From contig PUQB01000248.1 of the NCBI GenBank assembly GCA_003024785.1, positions 288,258-352,257 of the forward strand: DNA of 64,000 bases, read 5' to 3'. The notes beneath the pieces are model-generated. The model was not told the origin of the DNA and made no database searches. It saw nothing but the letters and a program-made list of their open reading frames with translations. The translations under genes were made by a program, and so were the position numbers. This document shows, one piece after another, positions 23,656-34,919 of this stretch; the stretch's first letter is position 1; each line of letters starts with the position of its first letter. The DNA comes from Selaginella tamariscina. Its lineage: Eukaryota; Streptophyta; Lycopodiopsida; Selaginellales; Selaginellaceae.

Positions 23656-25045
23656 GGGCGGGATTAATCTCGCCCACCATGTAAGTGATGGTTAAATGAA
23701 TTTCCCCACCCTTCCCAATTCTCTCCATTGGTATGTTGAAAACCTTCTACGTCTCAGACAGAAACGTTTGGGATTGGTCCGAACTCACCAATGGAGAAAA
23801 CAAAGGAAGGGTGGCGGGATTCATTCCTCCAACAGGCATTGAAGGCTCGGCGGGATTAATCCCGCCGCCCAGGGCCTTCACTCGGTCCCTATGCGGCGGG
23901 ATTAATCCGCCGGACGCCAATTCCCTGCGCGGAATCGGGCGGGATTAATCCCGCCGCCTAGGCACTTCAGGCAGGCCAATGGCGGCGGGATAAATCCCGC
24001 CCGATTCCGCGCAGGGCATGCGTACGCGGCGAGATTAATCCCGCGTCCCAGGCCCTTCACTCAGGCCTTAGTCGGCGGGATTAATCCCGCCGAACGCCAA
24101 TGCCCTGTGCGAAATCTTGCGGGATTAATCCCGCCGCCTAGGCCCTTCAGGAAGGCCAATGGCGGCGGGATAAATCCCGCCCGATTCCGCAGGGCATGCG
24201 TACGCGGCGGGATTAATCCCGCCCACCATGTAAGGGATGGTGAAATTAATCCCACCACCCTTCTCAGTTCCCTCCATTGGTATTTTGTAAACCTTCTCCG
24301 TCTCAGACAGAGTTAGTCGGGATTGATTCAACATACCAATGGAGGAAAAAAAGAAGGGTGGCGGGATTAATCCCGCCACCGGGTAATGAAGGTTCGGAGA
24401 GACTAATCCGCCGCCCTCTCGTAAATCATGCGCTCACACATATATATTGGCTGCGGCATTTTGAACAGGGATGGGTGGGGGCGGGATTAATCCCGCCGCT
24501 TATATCCTGCGGAAGTGCCTGAGCGGCGGGATTAATCCCGCCGCCCTCCGCGAAGGGCATGAGCGTGGGGCCGGATTAATCCCGCCGTTCATGTCCTGCG
24601 TGAATTCCCTGGGCGGCGGGATTAATCCCGCCGCCTTACGCGCAGGACATGTCATGCAGGCTCTTCGGTTAGCCTTCCGTGCAGGATCTTTCATGCAGGC
24701 TCTTCGGTTAGCCTCATGAGCGGCGGGATTAATCCCGCCGCCCATCCCCTGTAAATGCCCTGTGCGGAATCCGGCGGGATTAATCCCGCCCATTAGGGCC
24801 TTCACACAGGCCATTGCCGGCGAGATAAATCCCGCCGCATTCCGCGCAGGGCATGGGTGAGCGGCGGGATTAATCCCGCCGCGAGGCCCCTCACACAGGC
24901 CATGGGCGGCGGGATTAATCCCGCCGCCTGCCTGCGTGAGCGGCGGCGATTAATCCCGCCGCCATGGCCCAACCATATAGCGGCGGGATTAATCCGCCGC
25001 CGAGGCCATAAACCTATAGCGGCGGGATTAATCCCGCCGCTCGAG
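23656..25045. repeat. Left array of the 18-bp palindrome GGCGGGATTAATCCCGCC (~25 copies)
   Basis: The unit is a perfect dyad centred on ATTAAT, with GC-rich flanks that are often also complementary. Copies occur every ~35-70 bp, for example near 23850, 23940, 24070, 24205, 24360, 24480, 24525, 24605, 24720, 24860, 24905 and 25018. Variants keep the dyad or alter the centre to ATAAAT. Spacers are mostly unique. A ~200-bp block (23656-23870) is duplicated at 24205-24395 and contains its own inverted pair (ctccattggt / accaatggag). A 23-bp tandem duplication lies at 24654-24718. The array starts where the left transposase copy stops. Confidence 0.95.
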
Positions 25046-25130
25046 GGGCTTAGCGTGTGTGCGAGAGATAAAATTAATAAATAAAAAAATTATACAGATA
25101 AAAACACACACATATATATATGTGTGTGTG

Positions 25131-25161
<31 letters not shown>

Positions 25162-25789
25162 GGAGTGTACGTGTGTGTGCAAGAGATAGATAAATAAATA
25201 AAATTATACAGTACTGGTACACATAATATATGTGTGTACATAGGTATATATATGTGTGTATATGTATATCGTGTGTATGCGTGTGAGCGAAACAAATAAA
25301 ATCATACAGATAAACAAACACACACACACACATATATATACACAGGAGTGTGCGTGTGTGTGCGAAAGATAAAACTAATAAATAAATAAAATTATACAGA
25401 TAAACACACACATATATATGTGTGTATATAGATATATAATCCATAGAGAAAGAGAGAGAGTCTGTGAATATATAAGCATATATATAAACTAGTGTTGTAT
25501 GTATGTATATATGTATATAGGTATATATATATGTGTATATGTATATTGTGTGTATGCGTGTGTGAGCGAAACAAATAAAATCATACAGATAAACAAACAC
25601 ACACACACACACACATATACATACACAGGAGTGTGCGTGTGTGTGCGAGAGATAAAACTAATAAATAAATAAAATTATACAGATAAACACACACATATAT
25701 ATATGTGTGTATATAGATATATAACCCATATGAATATATAAGCATATATATAAACTAGTGTTGTATACTATTTGTTAATATGCATTGAT

Positions 25790-25839
<50 letters not shown>

Positions 25840-26106
25840 GCAGTGTGCGTGTGTGTGGGAGAGATAGATCAATAAAAAAAAATTTACAGATACTGGTACA
25901 CATAATATATGTATGTATATATGTATATAGGTATATATATATATGTGTATATGTATATCGTGTGTATGCGTGTGTGAGCGAAACAAATAAAATCATACAG
26001 ATAAACAAACACACACCCACACACACATATACATACACAGGAGTGTGCGTGTGTGTGCGAGAGATAAAACTAATAAATAAATTTATACGCACACTCCTAT
26101 ACATAT

Positions 26107-26137
<31 letters not shown>

Positions 26138-26160
26138 GATCTCACCTGTGTGCACAGCCG
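25046..26160. repeat. Higher-order GT/TA/CA repeat block
   Basis: A composite unit of several hundred bases recurs. It contains gagcgaaacaaataaaatc, (CA)n, gtgcgagagataaaactaat and (TA/GT)n. The marker gagcga occurs near 25285, 25564 and 25976. Tyr/His/Thr-rich open frames on both strands are simple-sequence artefacts. Confidence 0.85.
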
Positions 26161-26189
26161 CCGCCGCCGATTTCACAGCCGCCGCCTCT

Positions 26190-26345
26190 TGAAACCCTAA
26201 GAATATACCTAAACCCTAAAGGAATTAAATATATATATTAACCCTAATAGAATATTCCTTCTGAGAATATACTTAAACCCTAAAAAGAATAAAATATAGA
26301 TTCGCCCTAAACGAATATTCTTTCATTATATTATTAGCGCGTGCG
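26190..26345. repeat. Degenerate AAACCCTAA repeats
   Basis: Scattered AAACCCTAA/accctaa units are mixed with gaatatt motifs. They read as decayed telomere-type sequence in the orientation opposite to the TTTAGGG tracts at 26.5-27.1 kb. Confidence 0.5.
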
Positions 26346-26524
26346 TGTGCGTGGGTGTATCACATACACCCCAAAAATATAAATCATGCAGGGATTTAAC
26401 ATGTGTGTGTCCATGAGAGTGTTAAAGTTTCATGTGTATCAATACATACATACACATTGCATATATTAATACACATAATATATACATACACACGTGTATA
26501 CACACAGACATACATACATATTAC

Positions 26525-27110
26525 ATGGGTTTAGGGTTTAGGGTTTAGGGTTTTGGATTTAGGATGGATCATGCATGGTGTGTATGTATGAGAGAAGAGA
26601 GAGTGTTGAAAAATTATTTTTGTACACATTGCATATATTAGTACACATATATACTTACACATATTATACACAGATATACATACATAGTATATGAGAGAAG
26701 AGAGACAGTACATATTATGGATCATGCATGGTGTGTATTATACACACAGACATACATACATATTAGTACATAATATTAGAGAGACCGAGTACATATTATA
26801 GATCATGCATGGTGTGTATGTTTGAGAGAAGAGAGACAGTACATATTAACATGGATCATGCATGGTGTGTATGTATGAGAGAAGACAGAAAGTACACATA
26901 TATACATACAGAGTACACATATATACATGCACACGTGTATACACACAGACATACATACATATTACATGAGTAAATTCATTGTGTTACATATTAGGGTTTA
27001 GGGTTTAGGGTTTAGGATGGATCATGCATGGTGTGAAGAGAGAGTGTTGAAAAATTATTTTTGTACACACATGTATACACAGGGTTTAGGGTTTAGGGTT
27101 TAGGGTTTGC
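26525..27110 (+). repeat. Interstitial TTTAGGG tracts with a ggatcatgcatggtgtgt minisatellite
   Basis: Three short runs of gggttta lie at ~26528-26552, 26993-27016 and 27081-27106. Between them a ~40-bp phrase (atggatcatgcatggtgtg plus tgagagaagagag) recurs near 26563, 26707, 26805, 26855 and 27016. TTTAGGG is the typical plant telomere unit. Confidence 0.85.
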
Positions 27111-27362
27111 TCCCAACAAGCTTAATATAAATATTACACATGTAAATTCAATGTGTTACATACACACAGATTGAGTACATATATCATACATGCGTTGAAC
27201 ATGATGTTTTCAATAAAGAAGCAACATATTTCTTCAGTTTGGTTTAGGGTTGTGCATGTGTGTGCATATGTGTTTTTGTAAGTTCTTGTAATGCGTGTGT
27301 AAATTTATGATTGTGTTTATATATGTGTGCAAAACAAACATCGAATAATTAAGAAAATAATA

Positions 27363-28016
27363 TTAATAAACACACTATGAACATATTTTAAATTATACAT
27401 AATAATATATGATTTTATCTAATATATAGCCATATATAGTTTTAATAATATATATTAATTTAATATTGATAAAAAGGTTTAACATTGAAATATTCTTGAA
27501 ATAATAAGAAATTAATTGAGAAAATCCCATTAATATATACAAATGTAAATTAAGTACTCAAATAATTAACTAAATTAATTATCATAATCATGTTTAATAT
27601 TGGAATATTCTTGGAATAATAAGAAAATAATAAAGAATATCCCATTAATATAAAGAAGATTAATTACTCAAGTAATTAAGGAAATGATATATATATATTA
27701 TTAAAACTATATATGACTATATATTAGATAAAATGATGTATTATTATGTATAATTTAAAATATGTTCATAGTGTGTATTAATTTAATATTGATAATAAGG
27801 TTTAACACATGAATATTCTTGAAATAATAACAAATTAATTGAGAAAATCCCATTAATATATACAAATGTAGAATAATTACTGCAATAATTAAGAACAAGA
27901 CTAATTTAATTATGATAATCAGGTTTAATATTAGAATATTCTTCAAATATTAATAAAATATTAAAGAATATCCCATTGATACTAGGAAATGAAAACTAAA
28001 TACTCGAGTAATTAAG
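27363..28016. repeat. Compound direct and inverted repeat
   Basis: 27363-27452 is the near-perfect reverse complement of 27691-27781 (shared phrase actatgaacatattttaaat). A ~230-bp unit at 27453-27685 recurs in direct orientation at 27776-28016 (shared phrase gagaaaatcccattaatata). A third partial copy of the inverted arm follows at ~28020-28080. No coding potential seen. Confidence 0.8.
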
Positions 28017-28352
28017 AAAATAATAATAATAAACAGACTATGAATATATTTTAAATGATACATAATAATATATCAATTTATTTATTGTATAAGTATATAT
28101 TTATATATATATATATAATATAAATATACTTGAATACTAAGAATGTAGAATATAGTCTAAAATTTCGTAATATTAAACAGCTTGAATCACTTGAATAACA
28201 TTAAATGCAATTTTAAAATACTCATTGGAACTGGAGAGTATATATATGTCAGAGTGTCGGATATTTGTGTCAACTCATCTTAAATTTTATTTTCTGTTCT
28301 TTTTAAAAAATTTGAATTTCTGACATATGTATTGTCGGTCTGACATGTAAAT

Positions 28353-28540
28353 TTGAAAATGCATTTAATTTCCCACTCAAATTCAGATCTGGTTCTTTCT
28401 CCGGCAAGGGTTTCTTCATTTCTGTATTTTTCACTCTTTAGATCTTCTTTTTTCTTCATAGTGATCATCTCAGGAGCGAGATTAAATTGGGTGCTATTCT
28501 TTATAGGAAAGCACGGCGCCTTCAGTGCTGTTTACAAGTA
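28353..28540 (+). other. Possible exon remnant with a kinase glycine-loop-like end
   Basis: A 62-codon frame ends F-I-G-K-H-G-A-F-S-A-V-Y-K immediately before GTAAGT, a good splice donor. The pattern recalls the G-x-G-x-F-x-x-V-Y-K nucleotide loop of protein kinases with one residue inserted. No further kinase exons were found before the palindrome array at 28.7 kb. Weak evidence. Confidence 0.2.
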
Positions 28541-28699
28541 AGTATTATAAACAAATTTAAAAATACTTATAAAGATTCACTCTCTTACATTCTCTCTTAA
28601 AATTACAATTTAGGGGTTTAGGAATGCATTAGGATTATAATATATTCCGTTAGGGATTTATCCCGTTTAAATATCCTTTTAACTTAATATTCTAGGTTA

Positions 28700-29570
28700 A
28701 CCGGGGGGCGGGATTAATCCGGCCATTTCTTTTTCGCCTCTTCGAAGAGGTGGCGGGATTAATCCCGCCACCATCTCTCGGGCAATGCTTCTCCGCCACT
28801 GAAAAAGAGTGGCGGGATTAATCCCGCCGATAACCTTCTCAACTGATGAAGAGTTACCAGAATTTATTAGAAAGAGTTGTCGGCGGGATTAATCCCGCCA
28901 ACCATTTTAGGAGGCAGGGAAGGGGTGGCGGGATTAATCTCGCCACCACATCCCTGTTTTAAGGATTTGGGGACAGGATTTATCCCGAGATCTCTTTGAA
29001 ATCATAGTTTTGGAGAGAGTTATGTGCGGGTTTAATCCCGCCACCCATTCCCCGTCGTAAGAATTGTGGGCGGGATTAATCCCGCCTTGGACTCCCTCCG
29101 ACAAGGAAGAGCCGGCGGGATTAATCCCGCCGCCTCTTCCTCCTCGGGGGGAGTCCGGCGGGATTAATCCCGCCGACTCCTCCTCGGGAGAGAGTCGGCG
29201 GGATTAATCCCGCCGGACTCCCCCGAGGAGGAAGAGGCGGGATTAATCCCGCCGGCTCTTCCTTGTCGGAGGGAGTCCAAGGCGGGATTAATCCCGCCGA
29301 CTCTCTCCGAAGGGGTTGAGTCGGCGGCGGGATTAATCCCGCCGACTCTCCTCGTCGGAGAGAGTCGGCGGGATTAATCCCGCCGGACTCCCCCGAGGAG
29401 GAAGAGGCGGCGGGATTAATCCCGCCGGCTCTTCCTTGTCGGAGGGAGTCCAAGGCGGGATTAATCCCGCCGACTCTCTCCGAAGGGGTTGAGTCGGCGG
29501 CGGGATTAATCCCGCCGACCGTTCCTCGTCGGAGGGATTCGTGGGCGGGATTAATCCCGCCCATCAGTTG
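28700..29570. repeat. Right array of the 18-bp palindrome GGCGGGATTAATCCCGCC (~19 copies)
   Basis: The same dyad as in the left array, every ~40-60 bp, for example near 28752, 28810, 28882, 29113, 29157, 29194, 29236, 29282, 29328, 29367, 29455 and 29544. The distal part is more degenerate; the part next to the transposase gene is more regular. There the spacers themselves repeat (gactccctccgacaaggaag and its complement), so neighbouring units form longer inverted repeats. It ends ~130 bp before the transposase-associated open frame at 29704. Confidence 0.95.
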
Positions 29571-29703
29571 TATTAATCAAACATGAGATATTATCTCTAA
29601 ACATAATTATGTATTATTGCATATGCATATTATTAAGTAACCGTAATTCAGATTTCTTAGAAATATTGCATAAACAGATATCATAAATAATACAATTATT
29701 TAT

Positions 29704-30318
29704 GTGCAGGACAATATGTTTAATACTGGAGATAAAGTATGTCTTCTTCGGAACAACGAGATAGTTGGCACTGGAACTGTGGAAGTTCGAGATAATAATG
29801 CATCATGTCACAATATTGCCCAAGGATCTTGTGTGTACGTATGGGTGAACACCATTTACAAGCATGTTGAGGTTCTGGGAATGGAATTTGAGGAGGGTTC
29901 TCCTGTATTGTGGAATTTGGATGAAGTCAAGGCTGACACAGAATATGCAGAGTCACAAACAAATAGTAGCACGAGTTTACCAGATGATGGCTTGCCTGCT
30001 GTGATGGATGAGGTGATTCTCTTTCTTCGTGAGATTGAAGTCGGAAGAGGCATCATCACAGCTATAAATCCAATGGAAGCAGTGTCAGAAGAGAAACTAG
30101 GGTCCGACTTCGTGGGTGTAGTTGTGACAGAGGTTTCACCTAATGGCACATTGTATCCTGGATCCCTCGTGAGGTGGCGAACATCTGAATTAAGACGGCA
30201 AGATGGTTCAACATATTCTGGGTTGGATTTCAATAATAACAACCCGGAAGAACAACTCATATTTGGAGGTTCCTTGCATTGGTCCTATTGTAAGAAAAAG
30301 GCGATTCATGGGTTGTAG
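29704..30318 (+). CDS. Transposase-associated N-terminal protein or exon, DUF8039-like
   Basis: A 204-codon open frame lies directly upstream of the transposase frame on the same strand and overlaps it by ~115 bp in a different frame. Its first ~55 residues (NTGDKVCLLRNNEIVGTGTV ... C-H-N-I ... V-Y-V-W-V) resemble the small beta-rich domain found in plant transposon proteins (DUF8039-like), and a second similar unit may lie around residues 115-160. It may be the first exon of the transposase, but the splice sites I tried do not close in frame with the next one. A start at 29704 or at the second ATG (29716) is possible. Confidence 0.5.
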   Translation: MQDNMFNTGDKVCLLRNNEIVGTGTVEVRDNNASCHNIAQGSCVYVWVNTIYKHVEVLGMEFEEGSPVLWNLDEVKADTEYAESQTNSSTSLPDDGLPAVMDEVILFLREIEVGRGIITAINPMEAVSEEKLGSDFVGVVVTEVSPNGTLYPGSLVRWRTSELRRQDGSTYSGLDFNNNNPEEQLIFGGSLHWSYCKKKAIHGL

Positions 30319-30352
30319 ATCTTCCCCTGCAAGTTTCAGCAAGAGGGTAAAG

Positions 30353-32550
30353 ATGGATCCTACATCTTCCGAAAGTGTTACGAGCATTTCCACGATTGAC
30401 TGTTGCAAGAAGAAGTGTTGTCAGATGGCAGACCGGAATGAAATTACCCAATGTAGACATGTCTTTCGTATGCTCACCCAAAAGCAAAGGCATGAGTTTG
30501 TATATGCTGCACTAACTGGGTGTATTGATGGAATGGCCTCGGACACAGGTTATCAGAGTACATCCATGGTATTTAATAAGGTGGCCATCTGCTTCAAAGC
30601 TTGGTACAGTATATACGGGATCCCAAAGACCACGTTCTACCGTCGGAGGGATGAGTGGCTAGATGGAGCGCGAACCTCAGTTCATGGGAACACTCGCTTG
30701 GTCAAAACCCGCTCTCACATCATGGCAGCCATAGAGATACTCAAGGCTTTTGTGGAAGCAAATGCAGACAGGATGCCTCACAAATGCCGAACCACAAATG
30801 CAGGGGTCAGGGAAAATCTCAAGGTTTTACCTTCAATCTACACTCAATTGAAACTGTGTGAACATGTGAACAAGTGCCTCAGTTTGATGGGGCTCCAAGC
30901 AATCTGCACTGGTACCTTCAACAACATATGGAATACTCATTTTAAGGATGTGGAGATTGCAAAACACTCTAGCTTTTCTAAGTGTGACACTTGTACATCA
31001 TTGAAGGCTGCAGAGGCTTGTGCAAAAACCTTGGTGGAGATCACTACCATTCAAAGGAAGATGGAGGCCCACATGATTGCACAACAAACTTGCCGGTCTC
31101 AGTACTATGCACACCGCATGCTTTCTGTGTCACGCCCATCAGAGTACCTGTGCTTGATCCATGACAAGATGGATCATTCAAAGACCAGCATTCCAAAGCT
31201 CTTTGCAACACCAAAGTGCCTTGGAAATGTCATGAAACTTCCGATTTCATTGACAGGTGTGCTAACACATGGACACGGTTGTGAGTCATATGGACACTTT
31301 TCACTTCCACATTGGTCTAGCGACTCCAATTTCACTATTGGGTCGTTAGCCATGTGTTTCAGAAACCTTGAAGCCCACTCACAGACAAGTCCTATCAGTG
31401 ATCTCAAAGTGAAGAAACAACACCTTCAACCTTTACATAATGCTCTCATGAACACGTCTGCACTTGAGGCTACTTGGGAATATGAGAGGCATTGTCAAAC
31501 CTGCACAAAAAACAGATGGCCCTGTTGAGAGTTCAGGTTCAGTGGAGGGATCTAGCTCAAATAGTGTACATGTGTCCTCAACATCAAATAAGCTTCCTCG
31601 TCATTTGCTTTTACAGATGGATAATTGTGCAGGCGAGAACAAAAATAGGTAAATCATTTTACTTAAGGGTTTCTCAAGCTCATACTTACTTTTATTTTCT
31701 AGATATGTGCTAGCATACTTGTCAATGCTTGTTGCCAAAGGTGTGTTTGAAACAATCACGCTCAGTTTCCTTATGGTTGGTCACACTCATGAAGATATTG
31801 ATGCGTTCTTCAGCAAGGTCTCCAACTCTACAAAAAGGACAAGTGCACTTACCTTACCGCATATGATGAATCTTTTTGAAAATTGCATCTCCAAAAAAAG
31901 TTGTGCTTTGCTTGTGACTGAGGTGCCAGACTTCAAAAAATTTCTCAAGGAGTATATAAAAGAAGGGAGTGATTCTTTAGTTGGTCACCTTGTGCCGCTA
32001 CAATTCTTTTTCTCCATACGAGATGGTATACCTATTATGCAGTACAAGTTACGGCCATCAGAGCAGGAGTGGTTACCGAAAGAGGGCTTAATGCTCTTCA
32101 AAAGTGGAGAGGATGGAAAGCCACTTCTCCCAGAAGGACAACCAGACCCTATTCCATTGAGTGCCCAGCTCAAGGAACAAGAGGTACAAGAATGTCCAAG
32201 GAACATGAGAAACATTACAACCAAGCAAGATTCTTCAAGGTCGGATCAACAACGTGGAGGTGGTTCAAAGAGGGAAGACTGAGGCCTTCATTGTCTCTGC
32301 AGGCATGCAATCTCTAGGGTAACAATTTCTACTGTTCCGTCATGCACTTGTGCAACTTTTCAGAAACCAAGAACTAGAGCCCCTGCCAACACATATATTT
32401 TGTGTACACTCATGTTCTTGGATTGGACCCAACGATTACTTACTTCTTACAGAGGCGAACCCTTACTCCAGCAGAAGTGCATCGGTTATTAGTTGATTGC
32501 AAACGCAATGTCGAACCTGCGACTTTTTAAGTTTAGTCGGTATAGTAAAG
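30353..32550 (+). pseudogene. DUF7869-type transposase, right copy
   Basis: From the ATG at 30353 a long frame encodes a Cys motif (C-C-K-K-K-C-C), then V-A-I-C-F-K-A-W-Y-S-I-Y-G-I-P, then H-G-N-T-R, then K-C-D-T-C. This is the N-terminal pattern of transposon proteins carrying DUF7869. After a one-base loss near 31495 the frame continues to Q-M-D-N-C-A-G-E-N-K-N. An intron (31649-31702, GT-AG) follows, then VLAYLSMLVAKGVFETITLS and GHTHEDIDAFFSKVS, the RNase-H-like catalytic core. The 3' part after ~32190 differs from the left copy. A possible last exon ends at a TAA near 32530. These proteins are inferred to move DNA transposons in the nucleus. The left copy keeps the frame at 31495, so the parent gene was intact. 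Confidence 0.75.
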
Positions 32551-34919
32551 TCTAGTCGGCAAATAATTAGCGTTTTTCACTTGTTGGTCGGCATTTTATA
32601 TTGAAAGTTAAAGATAATCTACTTGGCAAAATATTCTAGATATTCCCATTTATTTGACAGAATATTCCTGGATATTCGGGAATATGAGAAAAGCCCGTTG
32701 TACGAAGCCCGGTTTTTGCTAATCCTCTTGTATGTACATACAATAATGTATGTGTGTGTGTGTGTATGTGTGTGGTGTTGTTTTAATTTTAATTTTAATT
32801 TTAATTTTTTATTCGTACTTTATGATTGAGGTACCTCAATCATATAGCTAAGTACAGTATTATGCATGTACTTATATGATTGAGGTACAAACTGTATATA
32901 TATTATTTAACTACTTTATTTATTATAATTAATTACATATGCATATATAAAATTATTTTATATTTAACTGTATTATTTCAGTATCCTGGGAGGAACAGAA
33001 ACTATGATCAGAGTTCCATCTTTCTAACTGACATATAGCAGTTATTTGGCAACACAATCAATATTATTCCACTTGAGGTACGCTTTATATATTTAAAATT
33101 TATATTAACTTAAGAATGTCATTTTACTAGTTCTATATATTATTCATATAGTTTCAGTATTTATTATTTTTATTGATTTTTATTGTTAAGGATGACAACT
33201 TCTTAAGGAATGGAATGAATAGTTGAAGAATGACAAGAAACTCTACATATCAAGAAGAAACATTCAGATAATCGAACGGTGTGTGTGCGTGTGCGTGTGT
33301 GTGAGAGAGAGAGACAGAAAGATGCTTACTCTTGATACCAGGCTCTTGAATTCTACGACCTGCCTTTGTCAAACTTAGACACTCTTCAACTCAAGCTATC
33401 AGTTTCGGTAAGTATATATCATCATCATCATCATCATCATTTCTATTTGAACTTGATAAAGAAAAGAATAACATGAAGATTTAAAATGGCATAAATGAGA
33501 AATGAACACATACATACAAATGAAATATATGGAATTCATGAAAAGAATTCTTTGAGAATATTCTCGTGGGACTTCATTAAATAATGATATTAAAAAGTTT
33601 TAATAATGTGTATTTAACTTATTGTCTTCGTTTTATATTGTCGTTGTTAGTTTAAAAAAACGGAAGAAGTTTTGTAGCAATATATTATGGACTTGAAGGC
33701 AATAAGGAGTTTTCATAATCTAACCTGTCTTCCTTAATGACAATTAATTAACTTAATTATTTGAATAATTTTATATGCATATAAATTAAAAAGACCTTCA
33801 GATTTCATTTGTATACATGATTTGTTATATATAAATTTGTTTTTAAATAAATTTTTCTTAATTTTTAATTAAATTTTAATTAATTACCATTAATATAAAA
33901 AGGGGGGTTGGACTGTGAAAGCGTTCCAGAAAAAAGGAGATTGAGAGAGGGAAGACAAAGACGGGAAACGAAGTGGTTCTACACACGCAACTAGAAAAAT
34001 GCAACACACGGGAAAAAAATTGCACCATTACAAACAAATATACCTTGCTGTTAATTCTTACGATTAACGACAACAAGTCAAGTCAACATTATCATTCTAT
34101 TCAAGCACATTGAATTTTCTTCTTCACTTTTTTCTGCATTTGATTGGTTGGTGGTATGTTATATGTATATACCTTTTGATACACATTATTGTATACACAT
34201 GTTAAAGTAGCAAACATGCACTATTGTTTAATTAATCCGTTCATTAATTTTGCTTTGTCTTTGTCTAGTCGTTGGTGGGAAGAATCTGAAGGACACATGA
34301 TGGATGTCGAAACAGGATCCATACGTCATCCTTCACTACGGAGATCAAACGTTGACTGATATGGTTATATGCTCATTATTAAAATATCATTTCATTTCAT
34401 ATACAGTATGTGTCTATACACACACGCAACTCGATCCCGTATAAGTCTACGTGTGGTTGCGTGTAAAGTAATAGATCACAAAGTGTAAATCTCGAGTTCA
34501 CTGAAAGTATACATACATACAGATACATGTAAGATGTAGCTATACATACATACATACGTCGATTCCAAAATGTATATGCATATTACATCTGCATATTAGA
34601 ATGTATATATGTAATAATTAATAATATTATAATATTATACATCTTATTACATCTGCCTTACAGAACTCAAGATGAAATCTCCAGAACTCAACAATCTCAA
34701 CAGGAGCCAGTTTGGATCTATGGGTTGCAGCATTTCATATGAATGAAGCTTCAGCTGCTACTTATGTTACAAGTGTCTGATGAGCGGGTGTATTTATTTG
34801 TATACACACACACACACACACGCATCTATATGTATATACATACAAACATACACGTGGATTCAAGTAAATACATATTAATATAGAAGCTTGTTATTGAAAG
34901 GCAGAAATATACATAACAG
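32551..34919. other. AT-rich intergenic region with microsatellites
   Basis: Contains (GT)n near 32750-32775, (TTTTAA)n at ~32781-32808, (CAT)n at ~33419-33440 and (CA)n at 34804-34821. No gene recognised. The 3' end of the minus-strand ROCO gene should fall just below 34920. Confidence 0.6.

Noticed and set aside
23656-25045. CRISPR-like array (short repeat, unique spacers)
   Set aside because: Spacer lengths vary widely, the repeat is a perfect palindrome, no cas genes are present, and the context is eukaryotic.
23733-25084. Open frames on both strands rich in A-G-L-I-P-P and G-G-I-N-P-A
   Set aside because: They are translations of the 18-bp palindrome, which reads the same on both strands; the spacers show no coding constraint.
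25028-26192. Tyr/His/Thr-rich open frames of up to 194 codons
   Set aside because: They are (GT)n/(TA)n/(CA)n simple sequence read in several frames.
29121-29564. 147-codon minus-strand frame with repeated G-G-I-N-P-A
   Set aside because: Same palindrome artefact in the right array.
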